Assembly: GCA_032718475.1 (NCBI GenBank)
Contig: JAUCBJ010004670.1
Coordinates: 1 to 27,043, forward strand
DNA: 27,043 bases
Direction of reading: 5' to 3'
Source of the DNA: Nemertoderma westbladi
Lineage: Eukaryota; Xenacoelomorpha; Nemertodermatida; Nemertodermatidae
Positions within the stretch are counted from its first letter, which is position 1, and each line of letters begins with the position of its first letter. Of this stretch, positions 18,818 through 27,043 are shown in pieces. Under the pieces are notes generated by a model that saw only the letters and a program-made list of their open reading frames with translations, ran no database searches and was not told the origin of the DNA. The position numbers were made by a program, and so were the translations under genes.

Positions 18818-18900
18818 GAATAGTATCCTGAGATCGCAAAACCTCTCGAACTTACATCGGAGTCACTCCCTTGATTGAGAATTGACAGCAACAAAATTCC
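18818..18900 (+). repeat. Direct repeat copy 1 (copy 2 at 21206-21296)
   Basis: GTGAATAGTATCCTGA, GAACTTACATCGG, GTCA, TTCCC or CTCCC, and GAATTGACxGCAAC occur in the same order in both copies. They lie on either side of the second LINE. Without the LINE they would be about 380 bp apart. Confidence 0.75.
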
Positions 18901-19039
18901 AAATATTAGAGGTGGATATTGATGCGAATCAATAATATTCCAAAAAGGATAAACCAGCAGAATTTCGACCACAGCAAATTCTAAAGACAGAGCTTCACCC
19001 TGCGACAAATTCTTAAACTGAACTCAAAACTTCTGTGCT

Positions 19040-19052
19040 TCACGGGCATGTA
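19040..19052 (+). repeat. Target-site duplication, left copy (second LINE)
   Basis: TCACGGGCATGTA, identical to 21062-21074. Confidence 0.85.
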
Positions 19053-19061
19053 CTACTACTA

Positions 19062-19850
19062 CTAGGTCGAGCGAACTCGGACAGTGGAAATGAGATCCTT
19101 CCAGGCTTCCCGATTCTCCATAGTTGTCGCAATTTCGTTTCTCCTAAGTTCAGTATCCCTTTCAAGTTGATCTATATATGTTATGGCCGGTCGTCCACGA
19201 CTACGCTTTCCATGAGTTGGTTACCAGAAAAGTAGATCTGGTATGACCACGCCTTTACTTCGCCAGCAGTGCCCACTGAATCTTAATCTGCGTTCACGGA
19301 GGGTGGTTGATACAAGTGGTATTGTACCATAAAGCTCGGCGTTTGTCATGTGTTGTCTCCAGCTGATGTTTAGGGCTGCCCTTAGTAGTCTTGTGTAGCA
19401 ACCATCAATTCGCTGTTCAAGTGATTTAGTCAGTGTCCAGGTCTCACCCCCATATAAAAATACACTTTCCACTGTGGCTCGAAAGAACTTAGTCTTCAGG
19501 TGCCTGGAGAGATCTGATTTCAAGATGGTATCCATTTTTGATAGAGCTACCCAAGCCTTTGCTTTCCTAACTTCTATGTCCTTTTTGCTACTCTCTATCC
19601 ATGATCCAAGGTACTGGAAGTCATCGACATCCATCAACAGTTTCCATCAACATTAAAGGTCATGAATTCGGTCTTTGTAGCATTTATATGCAATCCAACC
19701 TCCTTAGCAGCCCTCTCCACTTTATTTAGTAGAAGCTGTGCATCTGCTAGGGTATTAGAGAGCAGGGCGATGTCATCCGCAAAGTCGGTGTCTGTGACTG
19801 TAGTTGCCGGATATCTACTACTTCTGTGTTCTTGAAGTGTGAAACCCAGG
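19062..19850 (-). pseudogene. Second LINE: FADD box, thumb and C-terminal region
   Basis: The frame from about 19850 reads GFTLQEH and DTDFADDIALL, with the FADD codons at 19772-19783. A frameshift near 19640 leads into DDFQYLGSWI, VFLYGGETWTL, RRLRFSGHCWRSKG and LLFW. A TAA at 19221-19223 interrupts what continues as PTHGKRSRGRP and ends at TAG 19062-19064. The ending matches the RTE pattern also seen at 2485-2838. Confidence 0.82.
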
Positions 19851-21061
19851 TCTCCACCCTTTGTGGCCAGTCCTCATTGCGTAATCCAGCACAATTACAA
19901 ATAGTAATGGTCCTAATGTGTCACCTTGCAGTACGCCAGTCAGGATTGAGAAAAACTCAGTTTCACCATCTGGTGAGAGTACCTGCGCTTCTGTGTCACA
20001 ATATAACAATCCAATACCAGCAACAATTACTTCTGGTATTCCATAAGCTCTTAGGATTTCAAGCATTTTACCTCTATGGATGGAGTCGAATGCCTTCTTG
20101 AAGTCCACAAAAGTCATGACAGCGGGGAGATTCTTTGACTTAATTCATTCAATCAGTCTCCGTAGTGCAAGTATCTGAGCTATTGTTGATCTACTTGGTC
20201 GAAATCCGTTTTGGCTCTTACGCAGTAGTTTCTCTATGTGAGGCCTAACCCTATATAGAATCATTTTATTGTATATTTTGGCAGCTACCACAAGCAGACA
20301 GATCCCACGATAGTTTGTTGGTATGCCGAGGTCTCCTTTCTTGGGGAGAGGCTTTAGTTGACCTTTAGTCCAAATTGGTGGTGGCTTTTCCCCTTTTAAT
20401 ATCCGGTTGCAAACATTCAATAATGGTCTGTTTAGCACTCCGGTTTTCCAAACCTCCGCTGGGATTTCATCTAATCCACTAGCTTTATTATTGGACATGC
20501 TTTTAATGCTTCTTTGGAGTTCGGCAGGTGTGAAGTCCCCTGTTTCTATAGGTAGTGTCTTGTCATATATTTTCCTTGTAGGGCTGACCTCGATGTTTGG
20601 TGGCTGCCCAAGCAAGTTGCTGAAGTAATTTTTCCACTTCCCAACACGTTCTTCAGGACTATCGGCTTTGAGGCGCCCCTTTGCACAACTTTTCCGACCA
20701 GATACCTCATTTACAGTTTGCCAGGTAAGTCTTGATTGATGCTGTATGTGAGCAGTTGTAATTGCTTCAGTTTTATCCTGTATGTATATGTAGTTTTCCT
20801 GGCTGATGTTGTAGGCCAATTTAAGATCGTCCTTAGCTTTCTCAACCTTGTTAATGTTTTCGGTTGTTGGTTGTTCGGTTTTAACTTTGTAGGCTATCTT
20901 AAGATCTTCTCTCTTATAAGTAACCTCAGAGTTTTGCCATGGCACATATTGTTTTCGTTTGGGTTTCTGGGGGATATGCCTCTTAGCTGATTCCTTGTGG
21001 GCTGTTATTATATTCTGGTATATTGAATTGGTGGATTGGTCTTCATCCATTGACTTGGGTA
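19818..21061 (-). pseudogene. Second LINE: linker, fingers and palm of reverse transcriptase
   Basis: The open frame begins at the truncation point; the first residues upstream come from flanking DNA. A Lys/Glu-rich linker is followed by ERVGKWKNYFSNLLG, NKASGLDEIPAEVWK, PLPKKGD, NYRGICLL and SQNGFRPSRST. An in-frame TGA at 20145-20147 interrupts LRRLIE, and the same frame resumes with TFVDFKKAFDS (first catalytic Asp), YGIPEVIV and GVLQGDTLGPLLFVI. A one-base lesion near 19860 then shifts the reading before the FADD box. The motif order is complete. Confidence 0.85.
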
Positions 21062-21074
21062 TCACGGGCATGTA
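21062..21074 (+). repeat. Target-site duplication, right copy (second LINE)
   Basis: TCACGGGCATGTA, identical to 19040-19052. Confidence 0.85.
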
Positions 21075-21205
21075 ACACAAGGAAATTAGTGAAAATCTAA
21101 ATTTGGTAAAGAGTGGTTAAACTATAATCGAATTTATCTACACACTCTAGTCGACTACATCTATTATCTAACGATTTCAATGATTTCATCCATATACTCT
21201 TATAC

Positions 21206-21296
21206 CCAGTGAATAGTATCCTGAACTAACTCGTAAACTAGTAACGCAAACTAGAACTTACATCGGCGTCATTCCCATGATTGCGAATTGACGGCA
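21206..21296 (+). repeat. Direct repeat copy 2 (copy 1 at 18818-18900)
   Basis: Shares GTGAATAGTATCCTGA, GAACTTACATCGG and GAATTGACxGCAAC with copy 1; it has about 8 extra bases in the middle. Confidence 0.75.
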
Positions 21297-21450
21297 ACAT
21301 AGACTTATAATCTTCTATTCAATGATATTCAGCGATTCTCTAATGTTTTTATGTTATTATATATATATCATTGCGCCTGAGCCTGGTATAAGATTTATAA
21401 ATAATTATTCGCATAAAGAACACACATAAAGAGAAATTGAGGTCTCATGT

Positions 21451-21623
21451 GGCACCACAAGATATTATCCAATTGTGATAAAATTTTGCATGATTAACTT
21501 TTTCCATATTTCTAACAAAGTGGCAGGGTACCGCATCCAAAATTCCAAATGCAAAAAATATGGACCACCACATGATGTGCGTCGCACATCATTTAAATTG
21601 AATATGGTCTGGTTTGTGGTGCC
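21451..21623. mobile_element. Possible small MITE with GGCACCACAA ends
   Basis: GGCACCACAA (21451-21460) is mirrored by TTGTGGTGCC (21614-21623). Inside lies a perfect hairpin, 21572-21592 (ATGATGTGCG, T, CGCACATCAT). No target duplication was found, so this is weak. Confidence 0.3.
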
Positions 21624-22028
21624 CTGGGGCCTATCCATTAGCGCATTCTGGAGTAGATATTGATGCCAACGTGCAAGAAAGACTAGGATTTTCTAGCCCT
21701 TTTACTTAAAAATGTGATTCACCACCTCCTTGGGGAGTTATTAAATTCATCTAGAAAGGGGGATGATCGATCACAGCAATGTATAAGGGTCCCCATAGAT
21801 GTTACATCCAAGGGGGTTATCCATTGGGTTTGTTGCCTGGGCTGTCTGGACAGGATATTTCACCCCTTCCTATTCTTAGATTCTGGCGGGTTGTTCCAGG
21901 AGGCTGCTGTATCTAAATTGGGTAGCAGCTTTTATAATGCCCAGTTTGGCCATATTTATGTTCTTAGGCAATAAGTCTATATCCAGGGAAAGCCCCAACT
22001 AGTAGTTGGCTTTTCAAGCTTTTCAGTT
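21624..22028. other. Unrecognised stretch with an 86-codon frame
   Basis: A plus-strand frame at 21714-21974 is unrecognised and has no gene-like surroundings; I do not call it a gene. Confidence 0.4.
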
Positions 22029-22130
22029 GACTTACATACATAATACTTACTTATTTAGAATCCTACTTACTTACTACTCACATACTTACTTATTATGTAT
22101 GGTACTAGCTTACTTACTTAATTTGTTACT
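22029..22130 (+). repeat. Degenerate CTTA microsatellite
   Basis: Many CTTA/CTTAC words (ACTTACTTATT, CTTACTTACT, GCTTACTTACTTAA) interrupted by other bases. Confidence 0.75.
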
Positions 22131-22864
22131 AATTAACTAACTTTATTAAATGCACTTACCTATCGTAATTAATTACGACATACTAAAATTTTAATTTGAA
22201 AATAATTTTCCTAGATAATTAACGTCATGGCTGGGAACCTTAGAAAAAAAACTACAAATAATTGATGCCATTCGGGAGGACGAATGGATTGATAAGTTTC
22301 ATTCAATGAGTACATCTTGTTACTCACCACTGCCTGTTGTGTATGAGACAGCTATCAACATGAAATCGAATTCTAGAACTCCTTTCAATATTTAGGGGTG
22401 GTCTTTTCAAGCAAGAATGGCCCAACTAATATGTCCTCCAAAGGCGTCACCAGTTGTGTACTGTAAACCATTGACAACCAAGACACCTCTCTCCTAGATA
22501 TCATGAAACTAACTGGTTTACTCCGCCGCTGCTCTCCGGCACAGCTAACCTCAATACCACAATGCAGCTCTCACATTCGATCAGCTATCTGATTAATGAC
22601 CACTGTCCGACCCCTTTTATAGACTATTTATTATATTGATTTTATTATCCAATAACTTGTATTCGTATATATATTAACCTCAGAACCACTGACATTTACC
22701 GATTGGTAAATTCAGATATTTCATGGTCGTATTTGCAATCCTCCCAAGGTTATTCTGCATGCCAAAGGAACTCCATGATGAAGCACACAATCAAATAATC
22801 GGTGACGTAAAAAACAGCAGTTATTGCAAACAATATCGGATGCAACGATTATAAAAAATATATT
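22131..22864. other. No gene recognised
   Basis: Mixed-composition DNA without long frames. A stretch at 22400-22600 is GC-richer, but I see no LTR or terminal-repeat boundary. Confidence 0.5.
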
Positions 22865-23275
22865 GTTTTAGAAAATATATATTTTTGCATCAATTTATTG
22901 TATGTGAACGAAAATTATATATGAATTTAAATAAAATTTGAATTATATGTAAAATTATAATTTCACAGAACCAAGCTTTAAAAATACAATTAACACATCC
23001 GTCCGCCCTCCAAGCACAGAATAACACTACACCAATTTGTGTCAGAATCATCTCCGAAAATATGGGTGCTGCAGACTTTAGTCTTCTATCATGTCACTCG
23101 AAATATTTATTTATATCAATTTATTATTGTATACGAACTAAAATTATATAAAAAATTAAAAACAACTCGAATTAATGTAAAATTATAATTTCACACATCA
23201 AGGCTAAGCTTTCACCGAAATGCAATAAACACATTCATCCGCACACAAGCACAACACGGCACTCCCCCACCAACA
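22865..23275 (+). repeat. Direct duplication with 228-bp offset
   Basis: GTAAAATTATAATTTCACA occurs at 22949-22967 and 23177-23195. Before it, both copies have ATCAATTTATT...GTAT, a GAAC run and AAAATTATAT; after it, both have CAAGC, AACACAT and CCGC-like words ending in AAGCACA. The copies are moderately diverged. Confidence 0.75.
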
Positions 23276-24649
23276 ACGAACAATACCTAAACCCACGCAC
23301 CTCATTGCACGAAAATATCAAATAGCACATATTTTTGGTAACATTGGTAACAACCATAACTCACTGATTTGTAAAATGCATTGATTTTTACAGCAATGGT
23401 TAAACGATATTAACAGATTGATTAGTATTATAACCTAGGATTTACAGTTTATAGTCAGTATTTCATATTCAACATAAACTATTGCGATGTTCCCTCAAAC
23501 TGTCATGAATTTACAGTGCCGGTTCTGCATTACTTGTGGGATGCTTTCCTTTGAAGTTTCATTACATTAAATCTACGTTTTAATTTAGGTCTGAGTCATC
23601 TACTGGAATATGGGTGCCAAGATATTATATATATATACAATACATCCTCTTATTGTGTGGTATGGAGACAAAGGAGAATCTTATGCTACATTAAGTTCTA
23701 ACCTGGGCACCACTGCCTCAGCAGTTTTCAACAGCATTTATTTAAGAAAGTAATAATTATGTGTTGATGAAATCAGATGATAACAGACTCCACATCAAGT
23801 CAGTACCGGAACACGTTCATTATAAGGTTATTTTATACATAGGCCTACGCATTTAATAATTATTATTAATAAACAAACTTCTATGGATTTATTAAAAATG
23901 GGGTCATAGTAAAGGCTCTAAATACGATGTAGGTAGGTCTATGAAGCAATACCTGGAAGTTGTTATCAGTATGCATGTTAACTAGGAAATGCCAACAATG
24001 TTATGGAAGACATTGTTGACATTGAGTGGTAATCCATGCATTAAGTAAGATTTATACATTCTTGTCACAAGACATATCACAATCTTTAATATATCTTCTA
24101 AGGGTACTTTACCATATCCTGGCATCGATAAGACCCATGATGTGGCTTACGACATAAAAAAGTGCAGTGCAGATTTTTCAAAACTATTTGTTGGAAAGTG
24201 TTTGAAGCTGTAAGCACTCTGTTGGTAAGTGGAACTGTGTGTATAAGTATAATAATACATTTCTCTAATATATTTTATTGAAATATATAATTAATCAGTC
24301 TTGCAATGTTTCTAAAGTTCTTAATAAGATTTTGGTACAATCTTAGAACTCCTACTACAGTAGTTGGTAAGGTTAGACCATGGAATACTAAATATACACG
24401 GAAGGACAAATGTATCATACCACTGGAGGAAATCTTTTTATTTGATAAAACGATAGATATGGATGACAGAAAACCGCTGCTAAATTTTTTTCCTTATCTG
24501 TCGTGCCGTTTTTGAGATATACATAGCATTTTATACAACGCTCCCTCCCATGGCCTATTATACATACACGGCCTAATAAGCTACATTTTGAGGCCATTCA
24601 AAAAGAGACCAGTTTTTTTTACAACAATTTGATATTTTGATATAATTCT
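23276..24649. other. No gene recognised
   Basis: AT-rich. Only short frames (24306-24515 plus, 24415-24597 minus) are present; they overlap on opposite strands and match nothing I know. Confidence 0.5.
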
Positions 24650-24691
24650 TTAACTCTATTAAACCCGGTCAATATGACCCTCCCCCCCCCC
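24650..24691 (+). repeat. Left end of TTAA element: terminal repeat, GGTC palindrome, C run
   Basis: TTAACTCTATTA is followed by GGTCAATATGACC and then a 10-C run after CT. Confidence 0.65.
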
Positions 24692-25296
24692 GTGGTTTTT
24701 TTATTATAATTCTGAAACAAACGCAGTTTGGAATCTGAAATTTTATGACTTTTCCTAAAAATATATTGTCTTCCTAGTAATGAAAACCGTTTTCAAAAAT
24801 ATTGGGTAGTTTTCGAGTTATAACACCATTTTTTAACCCTACTTTTGGCACTTTTTTTGAGACGTTTTTTGAAAATTACATTTCATTAAATATTAATTGT
24901 AACATCTCTATTTTTGATTTACACCGGTTTTTTGGTGTTAGCAATTGGATGGAATTCATATAAATTGATTTAGAAATTTCAAACTTGTTTTTTTCGGCGG
25001 GTGCCAAATTTTGGTGCCAGCACCAAATGTGGAAATATGTCAATTTTGTAAATTGATTGTTTGAAACTTGTTTTTTACGCAATTGGGGTTTTTTGGGGTT
25101 CTGGTTTCGATGAAATATATACGAGTTGCACCAAGCGTATCAAACTTGTATTTTTCGGTGCTGTGTGCAAATATTGGTGCTAGCACGAAATTTTGAAAAT
25201 ACATTCAATAGATAAAATTGCTTGTGACAATTTATTTCTTGCATTTTAGAGGTTTATGGCTGTTCTGAATTCAATGGAATATATAATTATCGTACT

Positions 25297-25307
25297 AAAC
25301 ATCTCAA
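25297..25307 (+). repeat. Target-site duplication, left copy (SINE)
   Basis: AAACATCTCAA, identical to 25643-25653. Confidence 0.85.
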
Positions 25308-25405
25308 GCAAACAGTCCGCCGAAGCCGGAGGCGACCCGAAGGCTCCTCTTTCGATAGCTGCTACCCGAGGGTAGGGGTGGGCGCTACTCCTATCCCAAG
25401 ATTTG
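25308..25405 (-). repeat. Left (inverted) arm of the hairpin SINE
   Basis: Reverse complement of 25538-25635 with one mismatch (C versus G near 25318). Begins GCAAACAGTCCGCCGAAGCC. Confidence 0.92.
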
Positions 25406-25537
25406 AAAGGCGGGGTAGCTCATTTGGTTGAGCGCCGGGCCTGCAATCTATTGGTTGTAGGTTCAGCACCGCCAGGGTCCACTCAGCCTTTCATCCACTG
25501 GGGTCGATAAAATGAGTACCAGTTAATTAACTGGGAG

Positions 25538-25635
25538 CAAATCTTGGGATAGGAGTAGCGCCCACCCCTACCCTCGGGTAGCAGCTATCGAAAGAGGAGC
25601 CTTCGGGTCGCCTCCGGCTTCGGCCGACTGTTTGC
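25538..25635 (+). repeat. Right arm (tail) of the hairpin SINE
   Basis: Begins CAAATCTTGGGATAGG and ends GACTGTTTGC, followed by a short TTGC repeat typical of a SINE 3' end. Confidence 0.92.
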
Positions 25636-25642
25636 TTGCTTG

Positions 25643-25653
25643 AAACATCTCAA
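25643..25653 (+). repeat. Target-site duplication, right copy (SINE)
   Basis: AAACATCTCAA. Removing the SINE and one copy restores a continuous satellite unit. Confidence 0.85.
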
Positions 25654-25889
25654 ACTTGTATTTTTCGCCGGTGGGTGAAAATTGATGTGCCAGCACCAAA
25701 TTTTGGAAAATGGGTAAATTGATCAGTAGATAGTATCATCTTGTTTCTTGCGTTATACCGGGTTTATGAGGGTCCTGAATCCGATGGAAACAATAAAACA
25801 GCACTGGACATAGCAAACTTGTACTTTTTGGTGATGGGTACGAAATTTGCCAAATTACGCCGAAAAATACAAGTAGCAATGATCTGGCA

Positions 25890-26130
25890 TATTTGAAATG
25901 TATTCCATTAGAATCAGCGCCCTAGAAAGCCTGAAAATATGAATTTATAGCACCGCATAAGTGAATTAAAAATTTTGTGTTCTAACTGAAAAGTGCTGGT
26001 TACTTTTTTTTTCATTTTTTTCCTACGCATAGAGGACTAAACAGCCATTTATGGTAATCATATCATTTTTAAATATTTTCCAATGTATTTTGCGCCCCAG
26101 AAAACCTGTATTGAAAAACAATTAGCAGAA
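25890..26130 (+). repeat. Stretch related to the tandem repeat at 522-1015
   Basis: CCATTAGAATCAGCGCCCTA, AGAAAGCCTG, TGCTGGTTAC and, later, CCAGAAAACCTGTA parallel CCATTGAAATCAGCGCACCA, AGAAAACCTG and GCTGGTTACTTTC in the 5' array. Confidence 0.6.
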
Positions 26131-26298
26131 AAATGTAACTTTCAAATTTTGTGAAAATTGTGCACTACTTGTAATTTTGGTGCTGCAATATTACCACCCC
26201 AGTACATTTTTTCGGTCGGATCCAGACTAGTGATACCTACGTACGTACAAACAAAAAATCAGACGTTTTCGTTAATATTTGTAGATTTTAGAGGGAGG

Positions 26299-26369
26299 GG
26301 TCAATATGACCCCCCCCCCCCCCCCCGGTATTTGTACGGCATTTTATAGCCCGGTACTAATAGGGTTAA
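26299..26369 (-). repeat. Right end of TTAA element: GGGGTC palindrome, C run, terminal repeat
   Basis: GGGGTCAATATGACCCC passes into a C homopolymer of about 17, then CGGTATTTGTACGG and finally TAATAGGGTTAA. Confidence 0.65.
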
Positions 26370-26669
26370 TTTGACAGAATTGAAGTCTCCTCGTTAATCA
26401 AGATACTAAATTATATGGTAGCTAGTGTTTTTTAGGTAGGTTTAGCTAGTTATTTTGACACTGGTTCCGACATCCTACTTTCTTCTATAAATATTTTGTA
26501 TTCTTGAGTTCTTATTACTATTCGTGTAGAAAATGTTCCAGAACATGTTAGCTATTCATTTAAAAAAATAATATGTTCTAGAATAAATATTTTTTGTTCT
26601 AGAAAATTTTTTTGAAAAAAATCTGGATTCTATTTAATACGTGTGGCCTACTTGGTGTAAGCCTACTTG
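26370..26669. other. No gene recognised
   Basis: AT-rich; 26530-26595 has several TTCTAGAA/TTCCAGAA words like those near 13000 and 13322. Confidence 0.5.
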
Positions 26670-27043
26670 CCACGCCCTAATTTTGGTGCACCAAAAATGA
26701 TGTACCACTAAGAATTGAATCTTCTATATTACTTTCAATCGATTAAGCGGGCCCGAAAACCCATAAAACCCAATGCGTTGATATCAAAACTTAGGAGTAT
26801 TTAACGAATATTGCAATTTTGAAAATTTGAAGTGCCACACCCTAATTTTAGTGCACCAAAAATGACGTACCTCTTCCCTTACATACTTATATAGAGTAGT
26901 AGAGTGCTCCATACGAATCAGAATCAATAAAAAAAAGCCCCAACATAAAGAATTACTAACTCACAAATGACCTTGTAAAATTCGAAAATTTCAAAAAAAT
27001 TTCTGCTGGGGACCAAATTTTGAGGTGGCACCCACATCGAAAA
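26670..27043 (+). repeat. 165-bp-period repeat reaching the window end
   Basis: CCACGCCCTAATTTTGGTGC at 26670 recurs as CCACACCCTAATTTTAGTGC at 26835, both followed by ACCAAAAATGA and GTACC. The first copy contains the perfect palindrome TTTTGGTGCACCAAAA (26681-26696). Period and the AATTTTGGTGC wording resemble the satellite at 24980-25975. The last 50 bases look like the same wording inverted. Confidence 0.65.

Larger units (their letters stand above)
19053..21061 (-). mobile_element. 5'-truncated RTE-type LINE with target-site duplication
   Basis: On the minus strand this encodes only the linker and reverse transcriptase; the endonuclease is absent. The 3' end is a short TAG trinucleotide tail directly behind the ORF stop (19062-19064), a habit of RTE-like elements. 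A 13-bp perfect direct repeat flanks it, showing a normal target-primed insertion that stopped early. Its sequence differs clearly from the LINE at 2440-6375 (different linker and fingers), so at least two RTE families have inserted here. Confidence 0.9.
25308..25642 (+). mobile_element. Hairpin SINE: tRNA-derived head between inverted copies of its tail
   Basis: The centre (25406-25537) starts with a tRNA-like head: GGCGGGG, an A-box-like TAGCTCATTTGGTTGAGCGC, and a B-box-like GGTTCAGCACC, ending CCGCC. It is followed by a body with CCACTCAGCC, GGGGTCGATAAAATGAGTA and CCAG that resembles central domains of invertebrate SINEs. The tail (25538-25635, then TTGCTTG repeats) is also present as an inverted copy at 25308-25405; the 98-base arms differ at one position. 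An 11-bp target duplication flanks the whole, so both arms entered together. A transcript would fold into a ~98-bp hairpin topped by a tRNA-like loop. LINE-driven mobility is inferred. Confidence 0.8.
24980..25975 (+). repeat. Satellite-like array inside the TTAA element (about 162-bp unit)
   Basis: CAAACTTGTxTTTTTCGG-like starts occur at 24980, 25141, 25651 and 25814. Each unit goes on with GGGTGCCAAATTTTGGTGCC-like text, AGCACCAAATTTTGGAAAAT, a TTGTTTCTTGCGTTA stretch and CTGAATTCGATGGAAAT. Removing the SINE and one target copy (346 bp) between the second and third starts gives spacings of 161, 164 and 163 bp. The array thus existed before the SINE landed. Confidence 0.8.
24650..26369 (+). 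mobile_element. TTAA-bounded non-autonomous element, piggyBac-like ends
   Basis: The left end reads TTAACTCTATTA and the right end, reverse-complemented, TTAACCCTATTA; both continue with an ACC/CGG word. TTAA at both outer edges fits the piggyBac target duplication. Near both ends is a GGTCAATATGACC palindrome running into a C homopolymer (24669-24691; 26299-26327). The interior has no transposase but a satellite-like array (24980-25830) and a SINE insertion. The ends differ from those of the piggyBac at 8105-10896, so another member of the superfamily would have moved it. Confidence 0.65.

Noticed and set aside
18721-19008. 95-codon minus-strand frame
   Set aside because: Covers direct repeat copy 1, which is not open in copy 2; unrecognised.
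21714-21974. 86-codon plus-strand frame
   Set aside because: Looks fairly protein-like but matches nothing known and stands alone; not enough to call a gene.
22216-22620. LTR of a retrotransposon
   Set aside because: Composition changes here, but no second copy, no TG...CA borders and no polymerase sequence are present.
25409-25475. Functional tRNA gene
   Set aside because: The boxes are tRNA-like, but the B-box region deviates, a full cloverleaf cannot be drawn convincingly and the sequence sits inside a duplicated-target insertion, so it is a SINE head.

Overview
The window is AT-rich animal DNA, most likely from an invertebrate. No operon or prokaryotic gene layout is present. Almost everything recognisable is transposable-element material: RTE-type LINEs, a piggyBac element, a Merlin element, a tRNA-derived SINE, and remnants of high-copy invertebrate gene families. 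The SINE body resembles central domains I associate with molluscan and deuterostome SINEs, which is a hint of a marine invertebrate and not an assignment. Only one open frame (11170-12039) looks like a possible host gene.

Layout. 1-2440 has no gene: a three-copy tandem repeat (522-1015), a probable LINE tail ending in GATA repeats (1019-1190) and one copy of a dispersed repeat (1697-1860). 2440-6375 is a near-full-length but dead RTE-type LINE on the minus strand (endonuclease, reverse transcriptase, C-terminal region; at least four frameshifts and two stops), next to a 22-G run. 6398-8104 is apparently empty. 8105-10896 is a piggyBac element with TTAA at both ends, matching terminal inverted repeats, three GACCCC palindromes and a long transposase frame with all catalytic Asp residues; only its N-terminus seems frameshifted. 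11170-12039 encodes a four-pass membrane protein of tetraspanin-like layout.

13085-14206 is nested: a repeat copy inverted relative to the one at 1697, then an imperfect palindrome split by a 620-bp Merlin element (perfect 28-bp terminal repeats, 9-bp target duplication, N-terminal transposase remnant). 15992-16645 (minus) and 17364-18020 (plus) are remnants of two unrelated multicopy invertebrate gene families. 18037-18535 holds GC-richer short tandem repeats. 19053-21061 is a second RTE-type LINE, 5'-truncated, with a 13-bp target duplication.

21075-24649 has no gene, only simple repeats, small palindromes and a 228-bp direct duplication. 24650-26369 is a TTAA-bounded non-autonomous element, piggyBac-like at its ends, whose interior is a satellite-like array of about 162-bp units. 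One unit is interrupted by a 335-bp insertion that is the most unusual object here: a tRNA-headed SINE whose tail is also present as an inverted copy in front of the head. This gives 98-bp arms (one mismatch) around a 132-nt tRNA-like loop, flanked as one unit by an 11-bp target duplication. The window ends in further 165-bp-period repeat related to that satellite.

The parts do not form a pathway. They record successive insertions: LINE machinery (the likely source of mobility for the SINE), cut-and-paste elements with small derivatives, and satellite growth inside a transposon.
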